From NCBI GenBank assembly GCA_001007975.1, contig CP011268.1:310001-374000 (forward strand): 64,000 bases of DNA, in the 5' to 3' direction. The notes under the pieces are model-generated. The model ran no database searches, was not told where the DNA came from, and worked only from the letters and a program-made list of their open reading frames with translations. Source of the stretch: a candidate division SR1 bacterium Aalborg_AAW-1. GTDB taxonomy: Bacteria; Patescibacteriota; Gracilibacteria; Absconditabacterales; Absconditicoccaceae. Position 1 is the stretch's first letter. Each line of letters starts with the position of its first letter. Of the stretch, positions 1 through 9,660 are shown in pieces. Made by a program: the position numbers and the translations under genes.

Positions 1-308
1 TGTATGAATCAGACCATGAACTTGTGCTTGTTGTACCTTTTGGTGGTGTCATCAAAGAAAGTATTAGTATCACTATACAATATGAAACCATTACTATTCG
101 TGGCAAAAGAGTTCAACCAAAGCTCAGAAAAGGATTTCAGACATTACAACATCAATGTTATCGATGAGATGTAGAACTCCATATAGATCTCCCTCCACAT
201 GCAAATTACAAACAGATGAATAGTAATCTGAGCAAAGAAAATATTCTCACTTTAATTATACCAAAAAATATCATTCCTGACAGTATTCCCGTTCATATAG
301 AAGAATAA
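1..308 (+). CDS. Hsp20/alpha-crystallin small heat-shock protein (5' truncated)
   Basis: Small heat-shock proteins are ATP-independent holdases that bind unfolding proteins in the cytoplasm. Only the C-terminal part is in the window; the gene enters from the left edge in frame 3 and stops at TAA 306-308. The alpha-crystallin core is recognisable: a beta-strand run ending TITIRGKR, then CYRGDVELHIDLPPHA, which matches the family pattern E/C..G.....I.LP, then LTLIIPK. The Gly of YRGD is encoded by UGA and lies on the conserved glycine of this family. The protein ends soon after the IPK strand with a short tail. Family assignment is from motif recognition only. Confidence 0.75.
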
Positions 309-312
309 AAAT

Positions 313-1035
313 TTACTTATTTCATTCAGCTCCTATGACCATAACCCAATATGGTCCTACCTTAGCAACTCCAATATCAACTGCTTTAGGAGCAACAATG
401 TTATCATAATGTGTGGGACTGTCCATCCAATCTGCCAATACTTGTGATGGTAGTACTTGATTGTATGCTATATTCTCACCAAGAAAAGAATAGTAATATC
501 CTGCATCATACGCTCTCTGTAATACTCTTGTACCGTCAGTACCTACATGTCAGATAATTTCTCTACTTCCATCACCATCTGCATCATAAGGGAAATGTTC
601 AGATAAGTCTAGCGCATGACGATAGGCAGCTTGTGTAAGACGACTATTATAGTTCAAGGAATTAAGATCAGAAGCATTTCTTACTGCATTGATTGCATTG
701 ATAACAGATCGTTGCTGTACAAGATCAGAAGTAGACATAGAAATAGTCGCACTATTTCTTTCTATAACCTTAGACCATATTCATTGATAGAGTAATTTTT
801 CTGATTCATCTCCAAACTTGATCTTCTTAAGCAAAGAAAGTTCTAAACGCTTCCATATTCTTTTTTCTTGCTTAGGTTTCATACTCTGTAATGGTATTGT
901 AGAAATCCTCTCATGAACATATGACTCTAATGAAGTATAAATAGTATCGATACGGCTTTCTATACTTTCTGCATAAGAAAACAATGGCATAAAGAATAGA
1001 GTAAGAAAACTCAATAACATATATTTATAATTCAT
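313..1035 (-). CDS. Secreted CAP/SCP-domain protein
   Basis: A 240-residue protein starting with a clear signal peptide (MNYKYMLLSFLTLFFMPLFSYA), so it should be exported. The C-terminal half is a CAP (SCP/PR1, YkwD-like) domain: RLTQAAYRHALDLSEH, then GENIAYNQV, then WMDSPTHYDNIVAPKAVDIGVA, the usual order of the His/Glu cavity motifs. The region between signal and domain is charged and helical. UGA codons (for example at 781-783 and 550-552) join what would otherwise be fragments. CAP proteins are secreted and often act on surfaces or hosts, but the substrate is unknown. It is divergent from the TraG-like gene to its right. Confidence 0.8.
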
Positions 1036-1067
1036 GATATCTAAGAATTAAAAAAGTAACATTATTT

Positions 1068-1095
1068 TTGCTTTTTATACACAAATCAGTATACT
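1068..1095 (+). promoter_or_regulatory. Promoter for the TraG-like ATPase gene
   Basis: A -35-like TTGCTT (1068-1073), 16-nt spacer and TATACT (1090-1095) lie about 50 nt before the ATG at 1143. No Shine-Dalgarno sequence is visible before that ATG. Confidence 0.5.
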
Positions 1096-1142
1096 ATAAC
1101 AAGAGTTAAATAAAATATTTATCATAAAATAATTATCGCTTC

Positions 1143-3806
1143 ATGAATTCATGATGAGCAAACACAACACAGTGATCTCTTGTATTTCTTCAGATCAAAC
1201 CACTGAGAGAAAATGAACGTTGAATCGATTATCGATTAACTTTTTTAAGAAATATTTCCCCATTATCAGGAACCGTACAGTTTTTCGTAAGTGGAAATAA
1301 TACTAATATACAGCTCTTTATAGCTTGCGATCGTAAAAACCTTGCATTTATTGAAAATATGTTTTATGCGTCATATCCTGATTCTGAACTCATCATTGTA
1401 AGCCAAGCACCAACAATAGCACATGAATATCTTTCTTTTACAAAACAAACAACTTTCAGAGATACTGATAGCTATGTACAGTGAGGAACCTATAAAAGTC
1501 CATTTCATGATCTGCTTTCTCTGTTCAATACGGTAGACGTAAAAAGCAAACTTACTCTTCATTTTACTCTACAATTTAAAAAAGAAAAATCATCATTAGA
1601 TAAAGCAATCGAAATAACCAAAAAAGTATTATTTTGAGGGAAGAAAAAAGAATCTGGAGAAGAAAAAAACACTGTTGTTATAGAAAGTATTGAAAAAATC
1701 AAACCAGAACTATGGTGAAGAATAGGGATAGCAATATCGAGTTCTGACCTCGTTATGAAAAATGCTATTAGAGATCAATTTTCTCTTTCACTAAAGTCAT
1801 TTATGACGGATGGGAAAGCAATATTTAAGACAACACCTACACCATTCATCCCACTTCTTCGTAGTCAGATCACAAATTTTTTTCATATTCCTACGATGCA
1901 ACACTTTACGAAAGCACTTGATTATGCTGTGTATCGTAAACTCCCCTATCCGTACCCACTTCCCACTGAAGCAAACACATCTAAAGATGAATTTACTCTT
2001 ATCGGGACAACGGACTATCGTAACGATAAAATTCCTTTTGGAATGATTGAAGAAGATAAGTTCCGTCATATGTATATTGTAGGGAAAACGGGGACAGGTA
2101 AATCTACCTATCTATCTAATCTTATCGCTAATGATATTAAAAATGGTAAAGGAATAGGACTTCTTGACCCACATGGAGAGTTAGTAGAGACAGTGTTAGA
2201 ACATATTCCAAGTCATCGTACCAATGATGTGATTCTTTTTGATATTTCAGATAGCGAATTTCCGATCTGATTCAATCTCCTCCAAGCTAAAGATGCAGAT
2301 GAAAAAAATCGTATCGTATCAGGGGTTGTAACTACTTTTCAGAAACTCTTTGCTCATAGTCGATGACCTAGATTAGAATATATTCTCAGAAATGTGTTAC
2401 TTACTCTTATTGATTACCCAAATGCCACCATCATGCATATTCTGAGAATACTGACAGATAAAAATTTCCGTGAAGAAGTCATCAAACATACCAGTGATGG
2501 TATGATATTAAAATTCTGGAGAGATGAATATGATAAGTGGGATGAAAGACAAAAACAAGAAGCGATGTGACCTATTACGAATAAAATTGGACAATTTCTC
2601 TCTTCTGCTGTTGTAAGAAATATTTTTGGACAACCAAAATCTAAACTCAATCTCAGAGAAGCTATGGATAGTGGTAAAATTATTCTTATTAATCTTTCGA
2701 AAGGTAAAATCGGTGAAGATAATGCATCCATGATTGGATCGCTCTTGGTGACAAAATTCCAGATTGATGCCATGTCGAGAGCTGATATAAGACCAGAAGA
2801 TAGAAGACCTTTCTATTTGTATATCGATGAGTTCCAAAACTTTGCAACAGATTCATTTGCTACGATTCTTTCTGAAGCTAGAAAATATAAGCTCTCACTC
2901 ATTATGGCCAATCAGTATACGAGTCAACTTTTGGAAACTATTCGTGATGCTATTTTTGGTAATATTGGTTCCATATTCTCCTTTACGATTGGTTATGACG
3001 ATGCTAAAGTGATTGCAAACCAATTCAAAGAAATGGTAAGTACCAATGATCTTATCTCGCTACCAAGATTTACTGCCTATACGAGAATGATGATCAATGG
3101 AGTCACATCAGATCCATTTTCGATGAAAACTATGCCACTACCGACCCCAGAGTGATCTCTTGAACAAACCAAAAAAATCATAGAACAATCCAGACAAAGA
3201 TATGCTATGCCCAAATCGGAACTCGAAGCTTTACTAGATGCCTGGCAGAAAAAAACCTTTTCACCTGCAGAGAAAGTCGCCTTTCGTAGTTCATTAGAAG
3301 GCAAAGGCATACAAAGTTATATTATTGATGAGTTTTTTGCGAGCGGAGAAGATGATCGAAATCTTTGGTATAAAGAATATCAAACCAAAAATGAAAGGAT
3401 ATCAAACAATGTAGTAGTGAGCAATGAACAGTGAATAGTGAATAATACTGATCAAAATAATCCTGTAATTGCTATACAAGAACCAATCCACAACCAATGA
3501 ACAGCAAACAATAATCAATCTGTAATCAATAATCCACAAACGCCTAATGCAACAATGCAACAATTTTCAATAGACAATATTGTACTTGGACAAGCATATG
3601 AATGATATATCAAACTCCAGTTTAATTATGGACTCTTCATAACAGTGAAAGGAGTAGAATGACTTCTTCATAAAGGATCTATTATAACACCTGATGCGGT
3701 CAATCGAAAAAAATATTTTAATATAGGAGATCCGATCACCGTCATCGCTCAAGAATTTAAAGAAATTAATGGAGAAAGAAGAGTTGTCTGGACTATGAAG
3801 GGATAA
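1143..3806 (+). CDS. TraG/VirD4-like T4SS coupling ATPase with C-terminal S1 domain
   Basis: An 887-residue protein. Residues about 300-640 form a conjugation-type coupling ATPase: HMYIVGKTGTGKST is Walker A near residue 314, LLDPHGELVE follows, and FYLYIDEFQNF is Walker B near residue 556, followed by a RecA-like MANQYTSQL stretch. Such ATPases feed DNA or protein into type IV secretion channels at the inner membrane. I see no transmembrane helix at the N-terminus, unlike classic VirD4. From about residue 805 the sequence becomes an S1 RNA-binding fold (YEGYIKLQFNYGLFITV, VEGLLHKGSI, then NIGDPITVIAQEF), with two of its key glycines encoded by UGA. Between the two lies an Asn/Gln-rich linker. 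The start is the first ATG after an in-frame TAA. VirB6-like proteins encoded at 51.8-56.5 kb may be partners. Confidence 0.85.
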
Positions 3807-3829
3807 ATCTTTATTCACTAAAGCAATAT

Positions 3830-4261
3830 ATGATTAATAGCGCAGATATTACTGCTAAAATTATACAATCACCATCATGTTGTAGAATAGATGGATCTCT
3901 TTGTCCCTGTATGAAAAAAGCACAACATCGTCTTCTCAATGCTCTTTCTCCTAACAAGATACATCAATATGAGAATGGAGATCTTTTAATTAAGAGTGCT
4001 TGTGGAAAGGCTGATGCGATAGTAGAATTATCATTTCCTCATATCGATGAGGTTGCAAAAGTATTCAATATGGAACATATAGAACTTCTCAAACAAAGCA
4101 AACTTTCTATCCAACAAGCAGTAGAGAGAACTTATGGTTGAATCAAAGATCCCTATATTATAGCAACCAACACACATCGAAATAGCAGCAAAAAAACATT
4201 AGAAATTACTTTTCAGAGGTGAATCAAGCAAATAAATATTGAGACATTTTTGGATTTATAA
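3830..4261 (+). CDS. Hypothetical 143-aa protein with N-terminal Cys cluster
   Basis: Not recognised. The ORF follows the TraG-like gene by 23 nt and is probably co-transcribed. Near the N-terminus it has the pattern SPSCCRIDGSLCPC, four cysteines that could bind a metal or form disulfides, followed by a mixed alpha/beta region and a KADAIVELSFPHIDEV stretch. Two UGA-glycines occur near the C-terminus (YGG and QRG). There is no signal peptide or membrane segment. It may be an accessory of the upstream ATPase, but that is inferred only from position. Confidence 0.6.
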
Positions 4262-4262
4262 A

Positions 4263-4290
4263 AAATCTCTGTGAATACGGTCAGAGATTT
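4263..4290. terminator. Hairpin between convergent genes
   Basis: A 9-bp perfect stem (AAATCTCTG with CAGAGATTT) and a 10-nt loop lie directly after the plus-strand stop and before the end of the minus-strand gene at 4317. The flanks are A/T-rich, so it could end transcription in both directions, although the T-run is weak. Confidence 0.5.
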
Positions 4291-4316
4291 CTATATATAA
4301 TAAAAATGTGTGGAGA

Positions 4317-4673
4317 TTAGTTAAAAATTTCATTCACCCTTCGAGCAAAATTTTCTCTAAAGAAGGCGTGAGTAGAAAATCTGTTCAGGATCTCATTTTT
4401 TTGAAATTGAATTAATCTTGCTGCATCTTCATGTGATTCTTTTTTGAGTTCTTTGATAAGAGCTGAAATTTGATTGAGTTTGATGACAATCACATCTGCA
4501 AAAAGTGATTTTGCTCAAGACATAACTCCTTGTACAGTCTTTACACCATATTCACTAATTTTATCAAATACCATAACAAGAGCATCAACAAGATCAGCAC
4601 ATGCTTGATTTAACTTATCCATAAGGACTGTTACAGTATTTGATGATTCTGATACAGTATTGAGTGTATTCAT
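4317..4673 (-). CDS. Hypothetical helical protein, 118 aa
   Basis: Not recognised. The reading frame has one UGA (VMSGAKS) and ends in TAA. The predicted sequence is almost wholly amphipathic helix (SESSNTVTVLMDKLNQA, then KLNQISALIKELKKE), with no signal peptide, which suggests a coiled-coil or phasin-like cytoplasmic protein. It is convergent with the gene ending at 4261 and separated from the next minus-strand gene by about 230 nt. No functional inference is justified. Confidence 0.55.
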
Positions 4674-4863
4674 GAGCGACAAAGGAAAGAAAATAAAGTT
4701 CTTTTGATAACACTCTAGTATACTTCATAGACTTCAAACAAGCAATTCTAACCTAAAACAAGGCTTTTCTAGTCTTGTCTTATCACAAATAATGATATAA
4801 CTACTGACAAAATAAAAAAACTCACCATTCTTGCAAACTATGAGTTAGCACTACAGAGTATTC

Positions 4864-4902
4864 GTTATTCTGAGCGAAGTGAAACGAAGTCGAAGAATCT
4901 CT
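4864..4902. repeat. Dispersed palindromic repeat (GAGCGAAGTGAAACGAAG type)
   Basis: The intergenic sequence reads ATTCT, then GAGCGAAGTGAAACGAAGTC, then GAAGAAT. The ATTCT/AGAAT ends are inverted. This matches, from memory, a short intergenic repeat seen in many bacterial genomes. It sits between a hypothetical gene and the membrane-anchored gene at 4908; the remaining 190 nt of this gap show nothing else. Confidence 0.55.
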
Positions 4903-4907
4903 TTTAT

Positions 4908-5486
4908 TTAATGAGGAACACTATCCATCAAGTCTGTCAATTCTTCTATACTTTGAGATTTTTGAATATTTTCTTTAACCTCATAATATGGATGTTTCAT
5001 ACCTTCATCTTCAATTTCCCTCATTATATCTTTTTTCATAGTAGCAAAATCAATAAGTTCATCAGAAATTAGTTCTACACCCTCAAAAATTAAATTTCTA
5101 ATTTCATCAGGAACAATACTAAATTCTTTAAGTTTTTTTCTCACTAAGATATATTTCTTACCAGATTTATCAAGAATAGATCATTGTTGCAATCATGCAC
5201 CCATAGGAGAAGCCAGCACACTACCATAAAGATAATCTTTTTTATACAGATTGAGAGATCTGACTGGGATTTTATCATTTTGTCCTACAATAGGAAAGAT
5301 AACCTTATCTCGTCACAATACTTGTATCAACTCATCTTCTGAATAATATTGAGCTATCTTACGTTTATATAACCTAAACATAAAAAGATTATATTGCTTC
5401 ACCAACATCAATAAAATAATTAATGTAACTACACAAACAATTAAAAGATTTTTTTCAAGAAACAATCAAATATCATATAAATTCAT
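4908..5486 (-). CDS. Membrane-anchored hypothetical protein, 192 aa
   Basis: Not recognised. One N-terminal transmembrane helix (about residues 8-30, KNLLIVCVVTLIILLMLV) is followed by basic residues (KQYNLFMFRLYKRK), so most of the protein should be cytoplasmic. The middle part contains a small beta-rich region (VIFPIVGQNDKIPVRSLNLY) with Gly-rich LASPMGAGLQQGS, and the C-terminus is an acidic helix. UGA codons encode several glycines. It lies 17 nt downstream of the UPF0173 hydrolase gene and is probably in one operon with it and the Nudix gene. Confidence 0.6.
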
Positions 5487-5503
5487 AACATCAATATATT
5501 TAT

Positions 5504-6175
5504 CTATAAAACCACATATTGCCCAGCTCTCAACACTTTCGGAACTGCATACTGAGCAAGCATCACCTGTCTGGCAAATTCGATATCATCAGCTTTGAGT
5601 GTAGAATTAGTATTATAGTGAATTGGTACTACTGTTTTAGGTTTGATATATCAACAAGCCTTTACTGCATCTTCTACTCCCATCGTATAAGTCCCACCGA
5701 TCGGTAACAGAGCCAGATCAATATCTTGTATCTCACTCATTTCATCAAACAATTGCGTATCACCAGCATGATAAATACGGATTCATAAAAAATCAATTAT
5801 CAGACCCGATGAATGTCCTGTAGTACTAATATCATGAAGAGATTTCGTAAATTGTACTGATCAATCCTCAAAAGTAAAAAGAGAATCTAAAGATTGTGAA
5901 ATTATATTTTGTCCTATGATTGCATGAGATTGTACTATCTCACAAATATCTGTTATGGCAACAAGAGTACATCAAGTACTTTTGACAATAGTCATGATAT
6001 CATCCAGAGCATCATCACGGACATGCGTCAGTAAGATATGGGTAATAGATTTATGTATAATATCGTCCAACGTGATATCACATCTTGGGTTATGAGAAAC
6101 AAAGGGATCAATAAGAATACTAGAATTTTCTCTTTCTATTTCAATGAAACTATGTCCATGATAGATAACCTGCAT
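5504..6175 (-). CDS. UPF0173-type metal-dependent hydrolase (metallo-beta-lactamase fold)
   Basis: A 223-residue member of the YtkL/UPF0173 branch of metallo-beta-lactamase-fold hydrolases. Family marks are visible in order: [11 protein letters not shown] at the N-terminus, [22 protein letters not shown] (the HxHxDH motif is degenerate here, HVRDD), then [31 protein letters not shown] and VVPIHYN. The AGDT and PIGG..TM motifs are diagnostic. Glycines in [16 protein letters not shown] and PIGG use UGA in part. Substrate is unknown for the family. It ends in TAG and lies between the Nudix gene and a membrane protein gene, probably co-transcribed. Confidence 0.8.
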
Positions 6176-6241
6176 AATGAACTGAACAATTAAAAAATGT
6201 ATAATACTAAGAAATCAGAACTAACGTATAAACATTCTATT

Positions 6242-6751
6242 TTATAATGATTCTAAGAAATTTTGTTTAATGGTATCTTGTTGTACATCAGCTTTAATAA
6301 TAGCATAACTTGATCTAATAAGCTCTCTCAAATCAGGATAATAAATCAATGCTAACACTTCTTGCAAAGTACACCATTTATAGACTCCTACATATCACTC
6401 ACCATCAATAATAGATATTTTTGTCGGGTCTCCAGCATACAGCATAAGGAAAAGTGTAATATCTTTATTAAGGTTCCCTATCGTAGGATCATCAGTACGA
6501 ATATGAGTCTGTCCAAGTTTCGTAACTACTTGCAAAAGATTTAAGATAAGCCCAGTCTCTTCGCTTACTTCGCGAAGTGCAGCATCCTCATGTGTTTCTC
6601 ATTCTTGCACCTTTCCTTTAGGAACAACTCGTTCAATTTTCTTCGACATAGCCTGTCTTTTGATAAGAAGATATCTTGGTTCTCCATCTGAAGCAAGATA
6701 ATAGATAACTCCACCTGCAGATTGTGTTACAGGTCTTTGCATAACTGACAT
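6242..6751 (-). CDS. Nudix hydrolase
   Basis: A 169-residue Nudix-family pyrophosphohydrolase; such enzymes cleave nucleoside diphosphates linked to another moiety. The Nudix box is complete: GKVQEGE, seven residues, then REVSEETGL (GX5EX7REUXEEXGU). The second glycine of the box (EGE) is encoded by UGA, so without recoding the catalytic motif would be interrupted. An N-terminal QSAGGVIYYL strand and a short C-terminal helix complete the domain. The start ATG at 6751 is chosen over an internal ATG at 6742. It is the first gene of a minus-strand group 6751-4908 behind the promoter at 6863-6890. Confidence 0.85.
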
Positions 6752-6862
6752 AACAAAAATACGATTGTAAATAAAACATTCATTAAAATACCTTGCTGAA
6801 TAGGTTTGTGTGGAATTCGAAAAATGGGTTGAGTGAACACAATTTGCCTTTGTATTATTATG

Positions 6863-6890
6863 ATAATAATTATCTAGAATACTATTGCAA
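6863..6890 (-). promoter_or_regulatory. Promoter of the Nudix gene group
   Basis: On the minus strand CTCTTGCAAT (core TTGCAA, 6885-6890) is followed after 16 nt by TATTAT (6863-6868). It shares its -35 element with the rRNA and tRNA promoters of this window. The predicted leader to the ATG at 6751 is about 100 nt. Confidence 0.5.
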
Positions 6891-6904
6891 GAGAGAAATT
6901 TTCA

Positions 6905-7055
6905 AAAAAGAAAAAAACCATAATGCCGTATCATCTATGTGATTCTCTGACAGTAAAGAGGGAGACCCATCATACCATAAGGTACAAAATTTCAATCTCC
7001 TAGTACAGAGCGTTAGAGAAATTTATATTCATAGACCACACGTACATCATAGCAT
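6905..7055 (-). ncRNA. 6S-like structured RNA
   Basis: A non-coding stretch with its own promoter and a run of U at the end. Read on the minus strand it folds as one long rod: GCTATGATG pairs with CATTATGGT, then GTGTGGTCTATG with CATAGATGATAC (one mismatch), then TTCTCT with AGAGAA. An open bubble of about 12 nt on each side follows, then GGAGA pairs with TCTCC below a terminal stem-loop. This closing stem, central bubble and apical stem is the layout of 6S RNA, which binds the housekeeping RNA polymerase. The length of about 150 nt fits. No SRP-type GGAA loop and no tmRNA features were seen. Call rests on hand folding. Confidence 0.5.
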
Positions 7056-7061
7056 GTCAGA

Positions 7062-7089
7062 AGTATAACTTTTATATATTCATTTTCAA
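7062..7089 (-). promoter_or_regulatory. Promoter of the 6S-like RNA
   Basis: TTGAAA (7084-7089 on the minus strand), a 16-nt spacer and TATACT (7062-7067) are placed so that transcription would start near 7055, where the RNA's helical region begins. Confidence 0.55.
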
Positions 7090-7232
7090 GATGAATACAA
7101 AATATATAATATATATGATTTTTATTTTGTCTACAATATCAAACAAAAAATAACTCATTTTTTGTAACTGTTAGTTTTTTTGATTATACTTTCTAATAGA
7201 ACATAATTTTAATCTTATTGATATGTTGCATT

Positions 7233-8819
7233 ATGGATCCAACACTACAAACAAACACTACAAGTAGTAGTACTACTACATCCACTCCAGCCCAAACACA
7301 AGGAGATCAGGTTATTGTAAGTGGTGCTTTTGGTGGTACTATACCATCTACAAAAGAGGCAATTTCAGAGACAATGCCATCATTTTCTTTCGATGAAGCA
7401 GAGTTTTGAGGACCTGTACAACCTCTTCCAAGCACACAAAATGAACTCATTACTAATCCTTTCGCTTGATGAGCAGCATCAACAAATTTTTCTCTCGATG
7501 ACCTTGAACCGACTTTACATGCGCCTGTCGTAAGTACTGAAGCCAACAATAACGACTTGTGAGACAATACAAATACACCATCTGACACAGGTGATAGTAC
7601 TGTTTCTACAAGTCCAAGTTCTGAAAGCAACTCAAAGAGTAATGAAGAAATGAATACCTGAATAAAATCAAATAACAACTCTTTACCAACATTTGATATA
7701 CCCTCTCCTATAGAAAATGTTGAACAAACACCAACAGCAACTCCACAAAATGAATCTATAGCTGATATTTCTTTCGATCTCCCAACACAAACTCTTGATC
7801 AGAATACTGAAAACACTGCCTCTTTCAACATTGAAGAATCATCAGGTGATCTCTCATCTGAAACAACCACAGTTACCGTTTCACAAGAATCACAACAAGT
7901 TAGTCAACTCACTCCTGATATAACAGCTACTCCAATAGCAGAAGTTGAAGTACCAGTATTTGATATTCCTAGCAAAGAAAATACTTCTACAGATATATCT
8001 TTCGATCTCCCAAACATGGATACAACATCAATAGCAGACACAACTCCTTCTACTGAAATCAATGAAATAACCACTCCTGAAGTTGCAACTGAACTTGTAG
8101 GCGATCAAAATACTATTGTTGCTGAATCAAGTGATCAATCACAAGATATCCTAACTCCTCCTGTTTCACAATCACAAGATACAGTAACAGAAGATATACC
8201 TCATAATTCTTTTGATATCCCAAGCGAAGAAAACAACGACGAAGTTACGGCATCAATCGAAGTTACACCATCCAATACGGAAGAACCTTCTGAACTAACA
8301 CAAGAAGAGTATGAACCACATCAAGAATCACAAGAAGAACATAATAGTGAAGATATACAAGATAAAAAATCTTATGACACTATTATCAATGAAGAAAACA
8401 ATGAAGTATATGGAGACAATACTCATGAACTACAAGAAAGCTTTGAAGAATTTAATACTGCACTCACTAACTATCTTACATTTTTAGACACTAACAGTAT
8501 TACAATAACCGGACTGCGTACTGAAAATGATGAAGTAAACTATGCATTTAGCAAAGAATATGACAACACTATTTCTATTGAAAAGTCTAATACAGGAGAT
8601 ACGATTGCTTTCGTCCCTACAGAATCAGGATTAGAAGTATTATTAAATAATGAAAGCATTGCCTACTATGGAGTAAACAAAGTATCTAATGACACTACCC
8701 ACTACCTCAAAGAAAAACTAGGTAAATTCACCATGATGGTATCCAGTGATCATGAAAAACAAGAAAAAGCCAAAAAAGATGAAGCCAAAAAAATCAAAGA
8801 AACACTCAGAAACTTCTAA
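7233..8819 (+). CDS. Acidic disordered protein with FD(I/L)P motif repeats
   Basis: Not recognised. A 528-residue protein whose first about 380 residues are Ser/Thr/Glu/Asn-rich and lack hydrophobic runs, so probably disordered. Within it a short motif recurs: TFDIPSP, ISFDLPT, VFDIPSKE, ISFDLPN, SFDIPSEE, plus the related PSFSFDEAEF. The last about 140 residues look folded (helix LQESFEEFNTALTNYLTFL, then beta-strands) and end in a Lys/Glu-rich helix. There is no signal peptide. I start at ATG 7233; an upstream TTG at 7218 is possible. Several glycines in the first 160 residues are UGA. Evenly spaced motifs suggest multivalent docking of a partner; this is inference. Confidence 0.7.
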
Positions 8820-8844
8820 TACTGTCTCCACACACAGATATCAA

Positions 8845-8879
8845 GATCAATTCCTTCACGTACGGGAGTTGATTTTTTT
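8845..8879 (+). terminator. Rho-independent terminator
   Basis: ATCAATTCC pairs with GGAGTTGAT (one G-U pair) over a 10-nt loop and runs into seven T. It follows the stop of the disordered-protein gene. Confidence 0.8.
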
Positions 8880-8941
8880 GTCCGATTCTCTACAATAGAC
8901 ACGAACATATACTTTATACTCTAACATGTCTTATCTCCATT

Positions 8942-9634
8942 ATGCAACTTTTTTTTTCTGGCCAATATTCGCGTTCTGAAGATCATATCACCATCACTGA
9001 AGAGCGTATCATCCATCAGTGTTCTCGTGTCCTTAGAATGCAACCATGAGATCAAATTCAAATCCAAGACAATAACCAAAGACATACCATTGTACTCGAT
9101 TGATTTTCAAAAAAAGCCCTTACAGGAAAGATAAGAGACACCATACGTTATCCACAAGAAACCAAAATCACTACTCTTTTTATTGCCATACCTAATCGTC
9201 GAGACAAGGCCGAACTCATCGCTCAGAAATTAACAGAAATAGGAGTTAGTCATATCATTTTTCGACAAGCATCCAGATCAGTACTTAAATCTGTACCTCA
9301 TAAAAAACAAGAAAGAATCCATCATATAGCGCTTGAAGCAAGCGAACAATCTTTTCGTACCACACTTCCTACTATTACTTTCCTTGAAAAGTGGGATGAA
9401 AAATATATACTCTGACACGATGTCAGTATCTTATTCTACCAATGAGGTTCTACTTTTGATTCATGATCCACAGAATGAATGAATAACAGGTCATGAATTA
9501 TCGGACCTGAATGATGATTTACTCCACAAGAACTAGAATACTTTTCTCCTATCACTACAGTCCATACCTTATGATCTTCTATCCTGCGTATGGAAACAGC
9601 AGCTATGATATGATCACGACTTCTTCAACAATAA
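8942..9634 (+). CDS. rsmE: 16S rRNA (uracil-1498-N3)-methyltransferase RsmE
   Basis: RsmE methylates U1498 of 16S rRNA in the 30S subunit using SAM. The 230 residues match the usual length of about 240. Visible marks: N-terminal PUA-like part with HITITEERIIHQCSRVLRMQPGD, then KITTLFIAIPNRRDKAELIAQKLTE, SRSVLK, and the SPOUT knot with IIGPEGGFTPQELEYF and LGSSILRMETAAM. Both glycines of PEGG are UGA codons, as is the glycine before SSILR; these are invariant in the family. The gene ends in TAA, 26 nt before the Mur ligase ATG, so the two are likely co-transcribed. Confidence 0.92.
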
Positions 9635-9660
9635 TTTCAACTCCTAATCACCCATCTCTT

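Noticed and set aside
1755-3434. Apparent string of broken genes or frameshifts
   Set aside because: The fragments lie in one frame and are separated only by TGA; the same holds for nearly all loci, so recoding explains it and not decay.
9511-9660. Upstream extension of the Mur ligase to ATG 9511
   Set aside because: The stretch overlaps the conserved C-terminus of rsmE and its translation has no Mur N-terminal domain features.
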